Assembly: GCA_016792805.1 (NCBI GenBank)
Contig: JAEUHX010000034.1
Coordinates: forward strand, 62,001 to 126,000
Direction of reading: 5' to 3'
DNA: 64,000 nt
DNA from: Planctomycetota bacterium
Lineage (GTDB): Bacteria > Planctomycetota > UBA1135 > JACQFD01
The translations under genes and the position numbers were made by a program. Each line of letters starts with the position of its first letter. The stretch's first letter is position 1. This document shows, piece by piece, positions 1-8,055 of the stretch. Under the pieces are notes generated by a model that saw only the letters and a program-made list of their open reading frames with translations, was not told the origin of the DNA and did not search any database.

Positions 1-184
1 AAGCGTCGCCCGCGAAGGTCTCGAGCGCGCGCTCGAGGTCGGCGTCTTCGCGCTCGAAGTCGAGGAGCTCGTCGACTGCTCGCTCGATGCCGAGCTCCGC
101 TGTCTCGTGGATCTCGCGCGCCGACGCGCCGAACCCAGCGCGCCGCCGCAGATGGGCAGCCAGTTCGATGGGGGTGAGTGCCAT
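1..184 (-). CDS. DUF1800 family protein, N-terminal fragment
   Basis: An open frame runs from an ATG at 184 to the left edge of the window (61 codons, no stop). It starts MALTPIELAAHLRRRAGFG and continues with a helix ending in DELLDFER. The H-L-x-R-R-A-G-F-G signature followed by a short helix ending in -LLDF is what I know from the N-terminus of DUF1800 proteins, large proteins common in Planctomycetota and often paired with DUF1501 proteins. Their biochemical role is not established. Only the N-terminus is visible, so the family call rests on this one motif and the correct frame. The following 250 bases on its 5' side carry no gene on this strand and presumably hold its promoter. Confidence 0.7.
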   Translation of the reverse strand, partial: MALTPIELAAHLRRRAGFGASAREIHETAELGIERAVDELLDFEREDADLERALETFAGDA

Positions 185-436
185 AGCCGCTCGGGGAAGG
201 GCCCCTATGGTCGCCTCGTCGCCCCCGCGGCGCCAGCGGCTCGCGCCATGGCGGGTGCGCCAACGGGCAACACGCGGCGCCGTATCCGGGGCGTCTCCCC
301 GACGCTCTCATCCACGGCGACCGCACATCGCGCCTCTATGGGTTCATCGCACCTCAGCGAACGGCTCGCGTCTCCGACTCCAAGGCCGCTGGGCCAGCTC
401 TCCATCTTGAAGCACGCTCTCTGGAAGAGGCAATCG

Positions 437-1018
437 ATGGCCCAGCATCGACCGTCCATAGCCACTTACTATTCGTTACTTCAGAGCCTTCTTGTGGCAA
501 CGCCAACTATTTTTTGTAGCTCCTGCGCGGCGGACCCGGCCATTTCGAATGCGCCTGCCACTTATGAGCTTGTGGCAGTCGGCTCATTCGTCGAGTTCCC
601 CGAGTCCGACCTCGCGGATCGGATTCTCCATGCTACGCACCAAGAGGGGCTCGAGCCCATCCTGATCCATGAAATGGGTTGGACGGGGATTCTTGCATTC
701 CGAGATGAAGCGACCCGCGCGGTCGTGCTGCTCTCCACGTGTGAGCGAGTTTATCTCGCGCGGGAGCCTGTAGATTCGAATTCCACTCGTATCCTAGGCC
801 GAGTTGCCGGCGCAGCAGCGAAAGGGTGCAGTCCTAGGCCTGACGTCAGTCCGACTCAGGCCGCGGTGCCTCGTACCATCAGGCTGGTTCAAACTCAGAA
901 CGTCAGCCTTCGGCGAACGCGGCGTGCAGTCTGGAGTCGACGCTGGACCCATCGGATTATCAATTCTTTCGCCAGAGATCTCTTAGTTCGGATCTTACAT
1001 CACTGGCGGATACTGTGA
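437..1018 (+). CDS. small exported protein of unknown function
   Basis: The ATG at 437 is preceded by GGAAGAGG at a normal Shine-Dalgarno distance, so I prefer it to the longer frame that would run through the DUF1800 start. Residues 1-31 look like a signal segment ending in a cysteine-rich stretch (IFCSSCA), possibly a lipobox. Residues about 40-100 predict strand-helix-strand-strand-helix, reminiscent of DUF2007-like ferredoxin folds. The last 60 residues are Arg-rich, lack such a pattern and overlap the 3' end of the convergent SIR2 gene, so the true C-terminus may lie earlier and a frameshift is possible. The overall plan resembles the lipoprotein at 61463-61789. Function unknown. Confidence 0.4.
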   Translation: MAQHRPSIATYYSLLQSLLVATPTIFCSSCAADPAISNAPATYELVAVGSFVEFPESDLADRILHATHQEGLEPILIHEMGWTGILAFRDEATRAVVLLSTCERVYLAREPVDSNSTRILGRVAGAAAKGCSPRPDVSPTQAAVPRTIRLVQTQNVSLRRTRRAVWSRRWTHRIINSFARDLLVRILHHWRIL

Positions 1019-2966
1019 AGATCGTCGAGTTTTTCTCGAATCGCTGTGAAATGATCCGGTAGGCCGCAAAGGTCTCAAGTAAACTCCGTGATTGCGGAGA
1101 TGCATGAACGTCAAAAACTGAAATCGAGAGCGCGCGGAGTCTACGCTCATAGTACAGTCCGTCAAGAAGATCTGCACCGCTAAGTACCAGTGTGAAATGC
1201 TGATTATGAAGCCACCAAGGCATGACGTTAATCTCGATCGAGTGATCCTCGTATCTCCTCGTGAGTTCGTTTGCATAGATGGGATCAGCAACGATAAGGT
1301 GAAGGTGTTTTCGAGGCTTGAGTGAGATCGCGTGAGAAATTCGATCTTCCAGCAGCCACTGCCCCGACTCTGCAACAACTAGAAGTCGATTCCAGCCTCG
1401 TGATTGCAGTATGGATAGAGTTCGGAGTTTGAATGCCGTGAGTGTTGGGAGATAGCTAGTTAGTCCGAATGGCCTGGAGAATCGGCCTTTCCGCGGATGC
1501 TCGGTCTCGACTTCGTCCCCGTCATACATCGCCATCAGAGTTTTTCGTGGGAGGCGAGCCAGTCTATCCCAATGCAGGCTTGATTGCGGAGAAAGCGCCG
1601 CTTTCATTTTCGCCATGAAGCCGCCGAGCTGCCTCATGAATCTCGAGCGGCTTGTAATGAGTGTTGTCCGGGATGAAGTGTCGATGTGGTCCAGGATTCG
1701 ATAAGCCTGTCGACCATAGCTTTTCGGCTCCTCAACGAGTCCAAGAATGTCGCAGTAATTGGAAAGATCCCTGGGCGCCCTTGGGTCCACCTCTTGAAGC
1801 CGGGAGAAATAGTAACCAGCCCTCCCATTGGTCAATTGTGCAATATTAATGAAGCCTTTGGCCTTTGCGATGGCCAATCCAACCTCGACTACCACACGAT
1901 CGCCTAGATAAGAATCAAGACCTTCGCCTTCGTCAAGTGGGCTTGTGATTGACGATCCAAGTAGCGCGGAGACAAATCGATGGCGCTCGACTCCTCGAGG
2001 GCAGAGTGTGTCCCGGAAACACTTCGTTACTGCTTTCCAAAGCTGCCCAAGCACGCTCTCCAAAGTGCTCCTACGAGTAACTCTTATCAGCTCGCGCGGG
2101 ACAGAGGGTTGATCCTTAGGAGACTCGGGGAGAGCTGTGTTGATATAGGTGATTCTAGAGTCACGATGTAACTTGCGTAGAATGCTACTAAATTCTGAAC
2201 TCTGCATCCTGAACCCAATTGGCACTAATAGCACTGGAGCCGCTTGAAACAGCCCTTGTAGCATCCTGGCGAGTGCGTGGGGTAGCAGGTAGTAGGATTC
2301 CCTCGTAAAGCGTAGTGTTTGGGGATGGCTCGCGGTCCCGTGGGGCTTGATGTACAAAGGCCGTCCGCTGTAGCGAGGGCGACTCCAGGCATCCTGAAGA
2401 TCATTCGGGACATCACCGTCGGACACTACTCGAAGATAGTTCTCCTCACCTAGCTCGTCATCAATGGCTTGATCAAGCAGTTCATCGAAGTTAAAATTAA
2501 TCACAGCATCGCAGAATCTGTGCTTCAGCAGATGGGCGATTAGGTCGTAGACGAAGCTCGGATGGTCTCGGCGGCCATAGATTCGAGTAAGATCACTGAG
2601 AAGCCGCTGTTCGCCGAACTTACGAAGTGCGAGGAGGCGTGTTTCAAATTCCTCCCTGTCCAATCCGAACTGAATCGCCAGCCTTTCGAGCTCTGCCGAA
2701 AACTCATGAGTCTCCAACTTCCAATTCTCTTTCCCGAATTGCGAGCTGCAGAGGAGATCAGCGGCCTCTCTTCCGAGTGGCAATCCAGCCGCGGCATGAC
2801 TCGCACCAGCGCCCGTTACGATGATCACTCTTTGTGTGTTGCCCCAGTTTCGTGTGCTTCCCATTAGTGAACTTCGGCATGTATCGTTGAATCTCTCCGC
2901 AGCGACCGAAGCCCGAACATGATTCACAGCCAGCGCTCTGGCTAGTCTCTCGATTGGAGTTGTCAT
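960..2966 (-). CDS. SIR2-like (predicted NADase) protein with unrecognised C-terminal module
   Basis: A 668-residue protein. Residues 46-220 show a SIR2-like fold: a glycine motif VTGAGAS (50-56), NFNFDE (157-162) in the position of the TNYD motif, and PHG (208-210) with the likely catalytic His209. In prokaryotic defence proteins such domains hydrolyse NAD+ to halt phage growth (known for Thoeris ThsA, DSR1/2 and SIR2-HerA). The middle is helical. The last 160 residues contain alternating hydrophobic strands and an HNQH motif at 587-590, followed by a YYERRLRA helix; I cannot name this part, though it loosely recalls phospholipase D-like folds. Base composition is clearly more AT-rich than the neighbours, suggesting transfer. 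The start at 2966 would be nearly leaderless; Met35 (2864), just before the SIR2 core, is an alternative. Anti-phage role is an inference. Confidence 0.8.
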   Translation of the reverse strand: MTTPIERLARALAVNHVRASVAAERFNDTCRSSLMGSTRNWGNTQRVIIVTGAGASHAAAGLPLGREAADLLCSSQFGKENWKLETHEFSAELERLAIQFGLDREEFETRLLALRKFGEQRLLSDLTRIYGRRDHPSFVYDLIAHLLKHRFCDAVINFNFDELLDQAIDDELGEENYLRVVSDGDVPNDLQDAWSRPRYSGRPLYIKPHGTASHPQTLRFTRESYYLLPHALARMLQGLFQAAPVLLVPIGFRMQSSEFSSILRKLHRDSRITYINTALPESPKDQPSVPRELIRVTRRSTLESVLGQLWKAVTKCFRDTLCPRGVERHRFVSALLGSSITSPLDEGEGLDSYLGDRVVVEVGLAIAKAKGFINIAQLTNGRAGYYFSRLQEVDPRAPRDLSNYCDILGLVEEPKSYGRQAYRILDHIDTSSRTTLITSRSRFMRQLGGFMAKMKAALSPQSSLHWDRLARLPRKTLMAMYDGDEVETEHPRKGRFSRPFGLTSYLPTLTAFKLRTLSILQSRGWNRLLVVAESGQWLLEDRISHAISLKPRKHLHLIVADPIYANELTRRYEDHSIEINVMPWWLHNQHFTLVLSGADLLDGLYYERRLRALSISVFDVHASPQSRSLLETFAAYRIISQRFEKNSTIFTVSASDVRSELRDLWRKN

Positions 2967-2974
2967 GAACTGAT

Positions 2975-3003
2975 AGTATAATTAACTGATTGATGTAGAT
3001 AAA
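2975..3003 (-). promoter_or_regulatory. possible promoter of the SIR2-like gene
   Basis: Reading the minus strand, TATACT (2980-2975) lies 8 bases before the ATG at 2966, with a weak -35 candidate TTTATC (3003-2998) at 17-base spacing. Such a position implies a leaderless or nearly leaderless transcript for the 2966 start, or a leader of about 100 bases for the internal start at 2864. The -35 match is poor, so this is a suggestion only. Confidence 0.3.
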
Positions 3004-3390
3004 CACGCGCGTTGTGTGACGCCTCGGAAATCGCGGGCCCAGGGGTCGACGACTTCTAGATATTGTGTATTCCTGACTGTGAACTAGTCAGTGGATTGGA
3101 AGGCACGGAGATTCTCCTGTCAAGGCCCTGGATTTCTGGATGATTTCACCAGTGCGCTCGCGGCTAGAGAGCCCGTGGCAAAGTGCTCCGCGGAGTAATC
3201 GCGAGGTTTTTTCGCAACATCGAGGAGGACCACCGGCGGTGTCACCGAGGAGTTGTGGCGAGGCGGTCCGACGAAGAGATCGCGAAAGAGTCCCACGCAG
3301 CTCCGATGTCTCTTGCCACAGACTCCTAGGCCCTTGGGTCTGGCTCAGGGCATTCCAGCGCGTATGCCGTGGTTCATGGCGCAGATCTGT
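3004..3390. other. intergenic stretch without recognised gene
   Basis: About 390 bases between the SIR2-like gene and the truD remnant. Short open frames exist on both strands but none has a recognisable domain, a convincing start site or the codon bias of the neighbours. Since the adjacent 3391-3479 segment is decayed gene sequence, this stretch may also be decayed coding DNA, but I could not identify a source. Confidence 0.5.
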
Positions 3391-3479
3391 AGCCGCAGCC
3401 TGAATCCGTTGCATCACCAGCATCGCGTTGGAACCACTGCCTGTCGCGAATGAAGACTGACGTTACGGCGGCTGGGGCG
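3391..3479 (-). pseudogene. decayed copy of the truD 3' end
   Basis: Read on the minus strand, this segment aligns with the last 90 or so bases of the intact truD gene at 4737. The peptide NAMLVMQRIQAAA matches the truD end YATLVVKRIQAAA, and further upstream SRRNVSL matches NRRKLTLS after a one-base deletion. By hand alignment the last 45 bases differ at about 8 positions, so the copy is old and diverged. Similarity fades on both sides. Because the DUF4143 ATPase gene sits exactly between this remnant and truD, the pair looks like a footprint of an insertion or of a duplication that was later overwritten. Confidence 0.65.
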
Positions 3480-3517
3480 CTTGAGCGCTCTGTCTACCTC
3501 TGGTTTCTCGGTGCGAA

Positions 3518-4663
3518 CTACTTCTTCTCCAGACTTTCAACCAAGTCCTCGAGCGACATGAACTCGACGCAACCGCCCTGGTCTTTTCTTGTAAATCGGC
3601 GCGAGACGTCGTGGGCGACAACGCAGCACTGTGCTTCGGGATACGCGCGCTGAAACGCACTCATGGACTGGCCATCAAACGAGCGGGAGGACCATTTGCA
3701 TTCCACCGCGATCGGCGGCAAGCCTCGCCGAGGGATCACGAAATCCACTTCGTGCCCTCGCTTGTCACGCCAGTATCGAATCTCCACAGTGTCGAGGCGG
3801 GCGATCATCTCGTTGAGCACATAGTGCTCCCAGAGAGCGCCGAGATCGTCGGCGCGGATCGCATGCCAGCCCCGATAGTAGCTAATGAATCCAGTATCAA
3901 ATGCATAGACGCGCGGCGCGGCGATGATCTCGTGAGCGCGCCGTTTTGTGTAAGGACGAACGATCTGCACAACATGCGTGGCTTCGAGTGCGTGCAGATA
4001 GTTTGTGACCGTAGTGCGGCTGATCTCGCACGGAGCCGCAAAGGAGCTGGCCTCAAAGATCCCACCGCTCTGAATCATTAATAATTCGAAGAACCGCTGG
4101 AATGATGCGCGCCTTTCGAGGCGGAAGAGCTCCTGAATGTCCTTTGCCCAGAATGCATCGATCCACTCCTGGAATGCGCGCTCGGGAATGCTCTGCTCCA
4201 GAAAGAACGACGGCAAGCCTCCGAATAGAAGGCGGTGTTCGAGCTTCCCCCGGCGAAAATCACTTAAATCCCTGCTCATCATGGGAGTAAGCCAAATCGT
4301 TCTCTTTCGTCCTGTGAGCGTGTCGCGGAACTTCGCGCTGGCCGTGAGGGTCGATGAGCCGGTGGCCACGATCTTGACGTGGGGGTAGTGGTCCGCCGCG
4401 ATCTTGAGGAGCTCTGATGGATTCAGAAGTCGATGCACTTCGTCGAGTACGACGCGTTTTCCTTGGAGCGACTCGAGGAAGCTTTCAGGATCCTCGATCT
4501 GTTGACGGACGCGCGGAAGCTCGCAGTCGAAGTACTCGACGTTCTCGAGGCTCTGACAGAGCGTGGTTTTTCCCGATCGCCGCACGCCTGTGAGCCAGAC
4601 GACAGACCTCTCTTTCCAGGCTTCCTCGAGCCGTTCCAGCCAGAAGGTGCGTCGGAACTTCAT
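3518..4663 (-). CDS. AAA ATPase of the AAA_14/DUF4143 family
   Basis: A 381-residue protein with the standard two-part layout of this family. Residues 20-135 are a P-loop ATPase: Walker A GVRRSGKTTL (26-35), Walker B VVLDEVHRL near 70-78, and a sensor-like ATGSS. Residues 185-381 form the DUF4143 part, ending in a PD-(D/E)XK-like segment (HEVDFVI followed by AVECKWSS). Members are widespread and mobile, often single genes in accessory regions; their role is unknown, though links to toxin-antitoxin or defence have been suggested. Start: ATG at 4663 directly before the typical N-terminus. It is in the same direction as the SIR2-like gene but 550 bases upstream of it, so co-transcription is not obvious. 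Flanked by truD and a truD remnant. Confidence 0.88.
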   Translation of the reverse strand: MKFRRTFWLERLEEAWKERSVVWLTGVRRSGKTTLCQSLENVEYFDCELPRVRQQIEDPESFLESLQGKRVVLDEVHRLLNPSELLKIAADHYPHVKIVATGSSTLTASAKFRDTLTGRKRTIWLTPMMSRDLSDFRRGKLEHRLLFGGLPSFFLEQSIPERAFQEWIDAFWAKDIQELFRLERRASFQRFFELLMIQSGGIFEASSFAAPCEISRTTVTNYLHALEATHVVQIVRPYTKRRAHEIIAAPRVYAFDTGFISYYRGWHAIRADDLGALWEHYVLNEMIARLDTVEIRYWRDKRGHEVDFVIPRRGLPPIAVECKWSSRSFDGQSMSAFQRAYPEAQCCVVAHDVSRRFTRKDQGGCVEFMSLEDLVESLEKK

Positions 4664-4736
4664 GCGGCCACTCTGGCGCTTGGTGGCACTAAGTGCAAGT
4701 CTGCTTGCGTTTAGAACAGGCTCGCACGCCCGCGCG

Positions 4737-5834
4737 CTACTGCGCCGCGGCCTGAATCCGCTTCACCACCAGCGTCGCGTAGGAGCCGCGGCCGAGCGTG
4801 AAGGAAAGAGTGAGCTTGCGGCGGTTGGGGTAGAGCTCGTCGTCGGCCCACTCGTGGCGCAGCTCGCCGGGGCGCGCGATGGCGGTGCGTTTGCCGCGGG
4901 CGAAGTACACATCTCGTCCGTGGCGAATTTTGAGCTTCGCGACCGAGAGCCCCATCGGCGCGAGCACGCGCTCGAAGAGGGCGGCGATGCTCGCATCGTC
5001 AAACTCCGTGCGCGCCGACGGCAGCGGCATCGCGAGCGATTCGAGGTCGGTGCGCTCCTTCGCCGCCTCCTCGAGCGCCCGATTCCAAATTGAGCTCTGC
5101 CACGCGGAAAGCCACAGGCTGCGGAGGTCGCGCCTCACAATTTCGAACGCGCCGCGGAAATCGGTCGGGTGATCCGCCAGATAGGTAATGACGCTGCGGC
5201 GATGGGATCGCGTGAGCGCCGCCTTCGCCTCCGTCCATTTTCCCCACAAATCCCGCAAGATCTGTTTCTCGCGCCGCTCCTCCGCCGTATCCGCCTCATT
5301 TTCCTCCGCGAACGCGAGCCACAGCGCGCGCTCGTAGCGCTCCTCGCACCACGCATGCGCGATGTACTCTCCCGACGGCCCGACCGAGCGGAATCGTTGA
5401 TCATCAAAGAGATTCAAGATTCCGTTCTTCGCAACCTCCGCGATTGCGCCGTCGACCGCCGGCTCGACGCCGGGCGCGAAATCGCGCAGGACGATTCGGA
5501 ATCGATTCCCACTCAAATCCTGCGCGCTGATCGGCCGCCGCGCCTGCCCGAGATACCTCAAATCCACCGTCGCCCGCTGAAGATCCTCCCGCAGGCCGCC
5601 GCGAATGGTGACAAGCTGCTCGGTGATCGCGTGCCGATCCTTGAGACCGCCCCACGCCATCGACGCCCGCGGCAAATTCCACGTACGCGCCACGAGGTCC
5701 ATCGCTTCCATCGTTCCGAGCGAGCGTTTGCGCAGGCGATAGACGGCGAACTCGCCGCCGGTGAGCGGCAGCTCGGAGAGCTCCTCGACCACAAAGTCAT
5801 CGGGGAGCCGCTTCAGCTTGGGAGAGCGAGGCAC
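4737..5834 (-). CDS. truD: tRNA pseudouridine(13) synthase
   Basis: TruD converts U13 of certain tRNAs to pseudouridine. Key signatures are present: KLKRLPDDFVVEE at the N-terminus, the catalytic-Asp motif GLKDRHAITEQ, NLFDDQRF (usual NxFxxQRFG), and a C-terminal TLSFTLGRGSYATLVV. Length about 365 residues fits the family. The frame stays open to an ATG at 5885, but that would overlap the divergent hydrolase gene and add an Arg-rich, unconserved tail. A GTG at 5834 gives the usual short N-terminus, so I prefer it. A decayed duplicate of its 3' end lies at 3391-3479. Confidence 0.88.
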   Translation of the reverse strand: MPRSPKLKRLPDDFVVEELSELPLTGGEFAVYRLRKRSLGTMEAMDLVARTWNLPRASMAWGGLKDRHAITEQLVTIRGGLREDLQRATVDLRYLGQARRPISAQDLSGNRFRIVLRDFAPGVEPAVDGAIAEVAKNGILNLFDDQRFRSVGPSGEYIAHAWCEERYERALWLAFAEENEADTAEERREKQILRDLWGKWTEAKAALTRSHRRSVITYLADHPTDFRGAFEIVRRDLRSLWLSAWQSSIWNRALEEAAKERTDLESLAMPLPSARTEFDDASIAALFERVLAPMGLSVAKLKIRHGRDVYFARGKRTAIARPGELRHEWADDELYPNRRKLTLSFTLGRGSYATLVVKRIQAAAQ

Positions 5835-5883
5835 GGGGCGCCTATGATCACGGCGGCCACGCCCACCGCCAGAGATGCTTGCC

Positions 5884-7167
5884 ATGCGCCATCGCCGCTC
5901 CCTTCCGGCCGCCGCCCTCGCAGGGCTTGCGGTTGCCGCCGCGGTGCTCGCCGCGCCCCTCCAGGGGCCGAAGAAGCCGAGCGCGGCCGAACTCGAAGCA
6001 CTCGTCGCTCGCTACTTCAAAGCGGCCGAGGAGGAGCGCGTCACACTTCGGGAGACTCTTGAGCGCGGCGATCCGCTCACCGCCGACCAAGCGAAGACCT
6101 GGGCGAAGAGGCTCCTCAAAGTTGCCGCCACGGCCGGTCCCAAGATCGGTGACAAGGCGAGGAATTACTTCTACGACGAGAAGAAAAAGAAGGGTCTCTA
6201 TCTGTTGGGAAAGCTCTCCGGCAATGGCGGGCTCTTCTTTGGCCTGCACGGCGGGGGCGCTGGCTCCGGCGACGCCGATTCCGCGCAAGCCCCGTGGCAA
6301 GGCGCCGTTGCCACAAAAGGCTGGACCGCCGTCTTCCCCGAGGTGCTCGAGAAGACGGAGGCAGCCTGGGGCGACGAGCCGACCGAGAAATTCGTGCTCG
6401 AGCTCATCGAGGCGATGAAGCGCTCCACGAAAATTGATACCAACAGAATCTACCTCGGCGGCCACTCCATGGGCGGCTATGGGACGTGGACCCTCGGCGG
6501 GCGCCACGCCGACCTCTTCGCCGGGCTCACTGCGTTTGCCGGTGCCGCCACGCCCTACCGCGATCCGGCCGACCGAAAGACGCCGATCGCGATCCAGGAG
6601 GGGATTCTCCCGAATTTGCGGAACGTCCCGATTTGGTGTTATCACAGTAAGGACGATCCGCGCGTCGACTTCCCCGTCAATGAGCTCGCCGTCGGAGAGC
6701 TGAAGAAGCTCTCGGCGAAGCACGGCGGATATGTGCATCACTTCGACGCCGTCGACGGCAAGGGGCACGACTTCCCCGACCCGGCGCCGCCGCTCGATTG
6801 GGTTGCAAAGCATCCACGCGATCCGCGACCCAAGAAGATTGTGTGGCAGCCGTTTCGCTCATGGAAGCGGATGTTCTATTGGATCTGGTGGCAGAATCCA
6901 CAGATCAATACGACGCTCATCGCCGAGATCACCGCCCCCAACCAATTCGATCTCGCGTTCGAGGGCGCATCCGCGCCGCCGTCGGATCTGTGGCTTCTTC
7001 TCGACGAGCGCATCGTCGACTTCAACAAAGAGGTCGTCGTGCGCGTCGGCGGCAACGAGAAGTTTCGCGGGAAGGTAACGCGCTCCCTCGCCGCTCTGGT
7101 GCAGACCGCCGCCGAGCGCAACGATGCGGAGATGCTCTTCAGCGCACGCCTCAAGGTCCCCCTGTAG
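5884..7167 (+). CDS. secreted alpha/beta hydrolase (esterase/peptidase-like)
   Basis: Starts with a clear signal peptide (MRHRRSLPAAALAGLAVAA, cleavage likely near residue 23-27). An in-frame ATG three codons earlier (5875) is possible, but 5884 gives the better signal peptide. The mature part carries an alpha/beta hydrolase fold with a long N-terminal helical extension: oxyanion region FGLHGGG, nucleophile GGHSMGGYGTW, an acid in SKDDPRVDF and the base in GKGHDF. This layout resembles secreted PHB-depolymerase/prolyl-oligopeptidase-like esterases. The C-terminal 100 residues form a beta-rich domain seen in planctomycete relatives. Substrate unknown. Divergent from truD with about 50 bases between the starts. 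Confidence 0.85.
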   Translation: MRHRRSLPAAALAGLAVAAAVLAAPLQGPKKPSAAELEALVARYFKAAEEERVTLRETLERGDPLTADQAKTWAKRLLKVAATAGPKIGDKARNYFYDEKKKKGLYLLGKLSGNGGLFFGLHGGGAGSGDADSAQAPWQGAVATKGWTAVFPEVLEKTEAAWGDEPTEKFVLELIEAMKRSTKIDTNRIYLGGHSMGGYGTWTLGGRHADLFAGLTAFAGAATPYRDPADRKTPIAIQEGILPNLRNVPIWCYHSKDDPRVDFPVNELAVGELKKLSAKHGGYVHHFDAVDGKGHDFPDPAPPLDWVAKHPRDPRPKKIVWQPFRSWKRMFYWIWWQNPQINTTLIAEITAPNQFDLAFEGASAPPSDLWLLLDERIVDFNKEVVVRVGGNEKFRGKVTRSLAALVQTAAERNDAEMLFSARLKVPL

Positions 7168-7244
7168 GCCATGGCCGTCGCTCCGGAGATTCCGGCACCC
7201 GGCGCGCCCGGGCGCGCTAGCCTGGGAGAACGCCTCCGAGCTCC

Positions 7245-7979
7245 ATGGAATCGACTCCCTCGCCGCGATCGACGCAAGTGCCTGATCTGTTGGGCTTTGG
7301 CGTCGGCGTGGGTGGCGAGTGTATCCAGCCTCGAACTCACAGCCCCGGGGCGCGTCCGATCCAGGGCCAAGCGGTACCCGAGCCCGCGGTGACCCCCGAC
7401 GCCGACGACTTCACCATCGTTGAGCGCGTTCTCCGCGGCGACCGCGACGCGTTCGCTCTCCTCGTGAGCCGATACGAGCGCCTGGTTTATCGCCTGGCGC
7501 TGCGGCTCTCCGCCGGCGATGTCGAGCGCGCGAAGGATTTGTTCCAAGAGACATTTCTTCGCGCGTACCGAGGCCTCGCCGGATTCCAGAGAGGCTCACA
7601 ATTCTCGACCTGGCTCCATCGCGTGACTGTTAATTGTTCGATCTCCCAGCACCGCAAAGACCGCGCCCTCAAGCGCGGCCGCGCGCTCTCGCTCGACGCC
7701 CCCGTCGGCGAGGACGAGGAGTCGAAGACGCAGGTCGCAGCGCGGGGGCTCGACCCCGCCGGCGAAAGCCTCGATGCGGAGGGACGGCGGCGGATCCAGG
7801 ACGTGATCGGGTCGCTCGAGCCGGACCTTCGGGCGCTCGTCGTCACCGTGTTGCTCGAAGGGCGCTCCTACGAGGAAGCCTCACAAATGCTCGACGTTCC
7901 GATCGGCACCGTTCGATCGCGGCTGCACCGCGCGCGCGAGCTGATGCTCGATCGTCTCAAATCCGCCATGGGGCGCTGA
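7245..7979 (+). CDS. ECF-type RNA polymerase sigma factor
   Basis: Sigma70 region 2 is visible at residues 60-125 (DRDAFALLVSRYERLVYRLA, then DLFQETFLRAYRGL) and region 4 at 180-240 (SYEEASQMLDVPIGTVRSRL plus HRARELM). The first 48 residues are unlike sigma factors and may be untranslated: a GTG at 7389, giving VTPDADDFTIVERVLRGD, is an alternative start typical of the family. The next gene encodes a single-pass membrane protein with the layout of an anti-sigma factor, so this is a likely sigma/anti-sigma pair responding to an envelope signal. Confidence 0.9.
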   Translation: MESTPSPRSTQVPDLLGFGVGVGGECIQPRTHSPGARPIQGQAVPEPAVTPDADDFTIVERVLRGDRDAFALLVSRYERLVYRLALRLSAGDVERAKDLFQETFLRAYRGLAGFQRGSQFSTWLHRVTVNCSISQHRKDRALKRGRALSLDAPVGEDEESKTQVAARGLDPAGESLDAEGRRRIQDVIGSLEPDLRALVVTVLLEGRSYEEASQMLDVPIGTVRSRLHRARELMLDRLKSAMGR

Positions 7980-8055
7980 CGCCTCAGCAGCTCACAAAAA
8001 ATCGCCGAACCCAAGAATCCCCGTCCTCGTTCCAACGCATTCGCTTCGCGCATCT

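Noticed and set aside
107..436. Upstream part of the 303-codon plus-strand frame
   Set aside because: It is antisense to the DUF1800 start, Arg/Pro-rich, and a good ribosome site lies before the ATG at 437.
960..4663. Known Thoeris, SIR2-HerA or SIR2-Ago system
   Set aside because: No TIR, HerA or Argonaute gene is present; the ATPase is of the DUF4143 type, not HerA.
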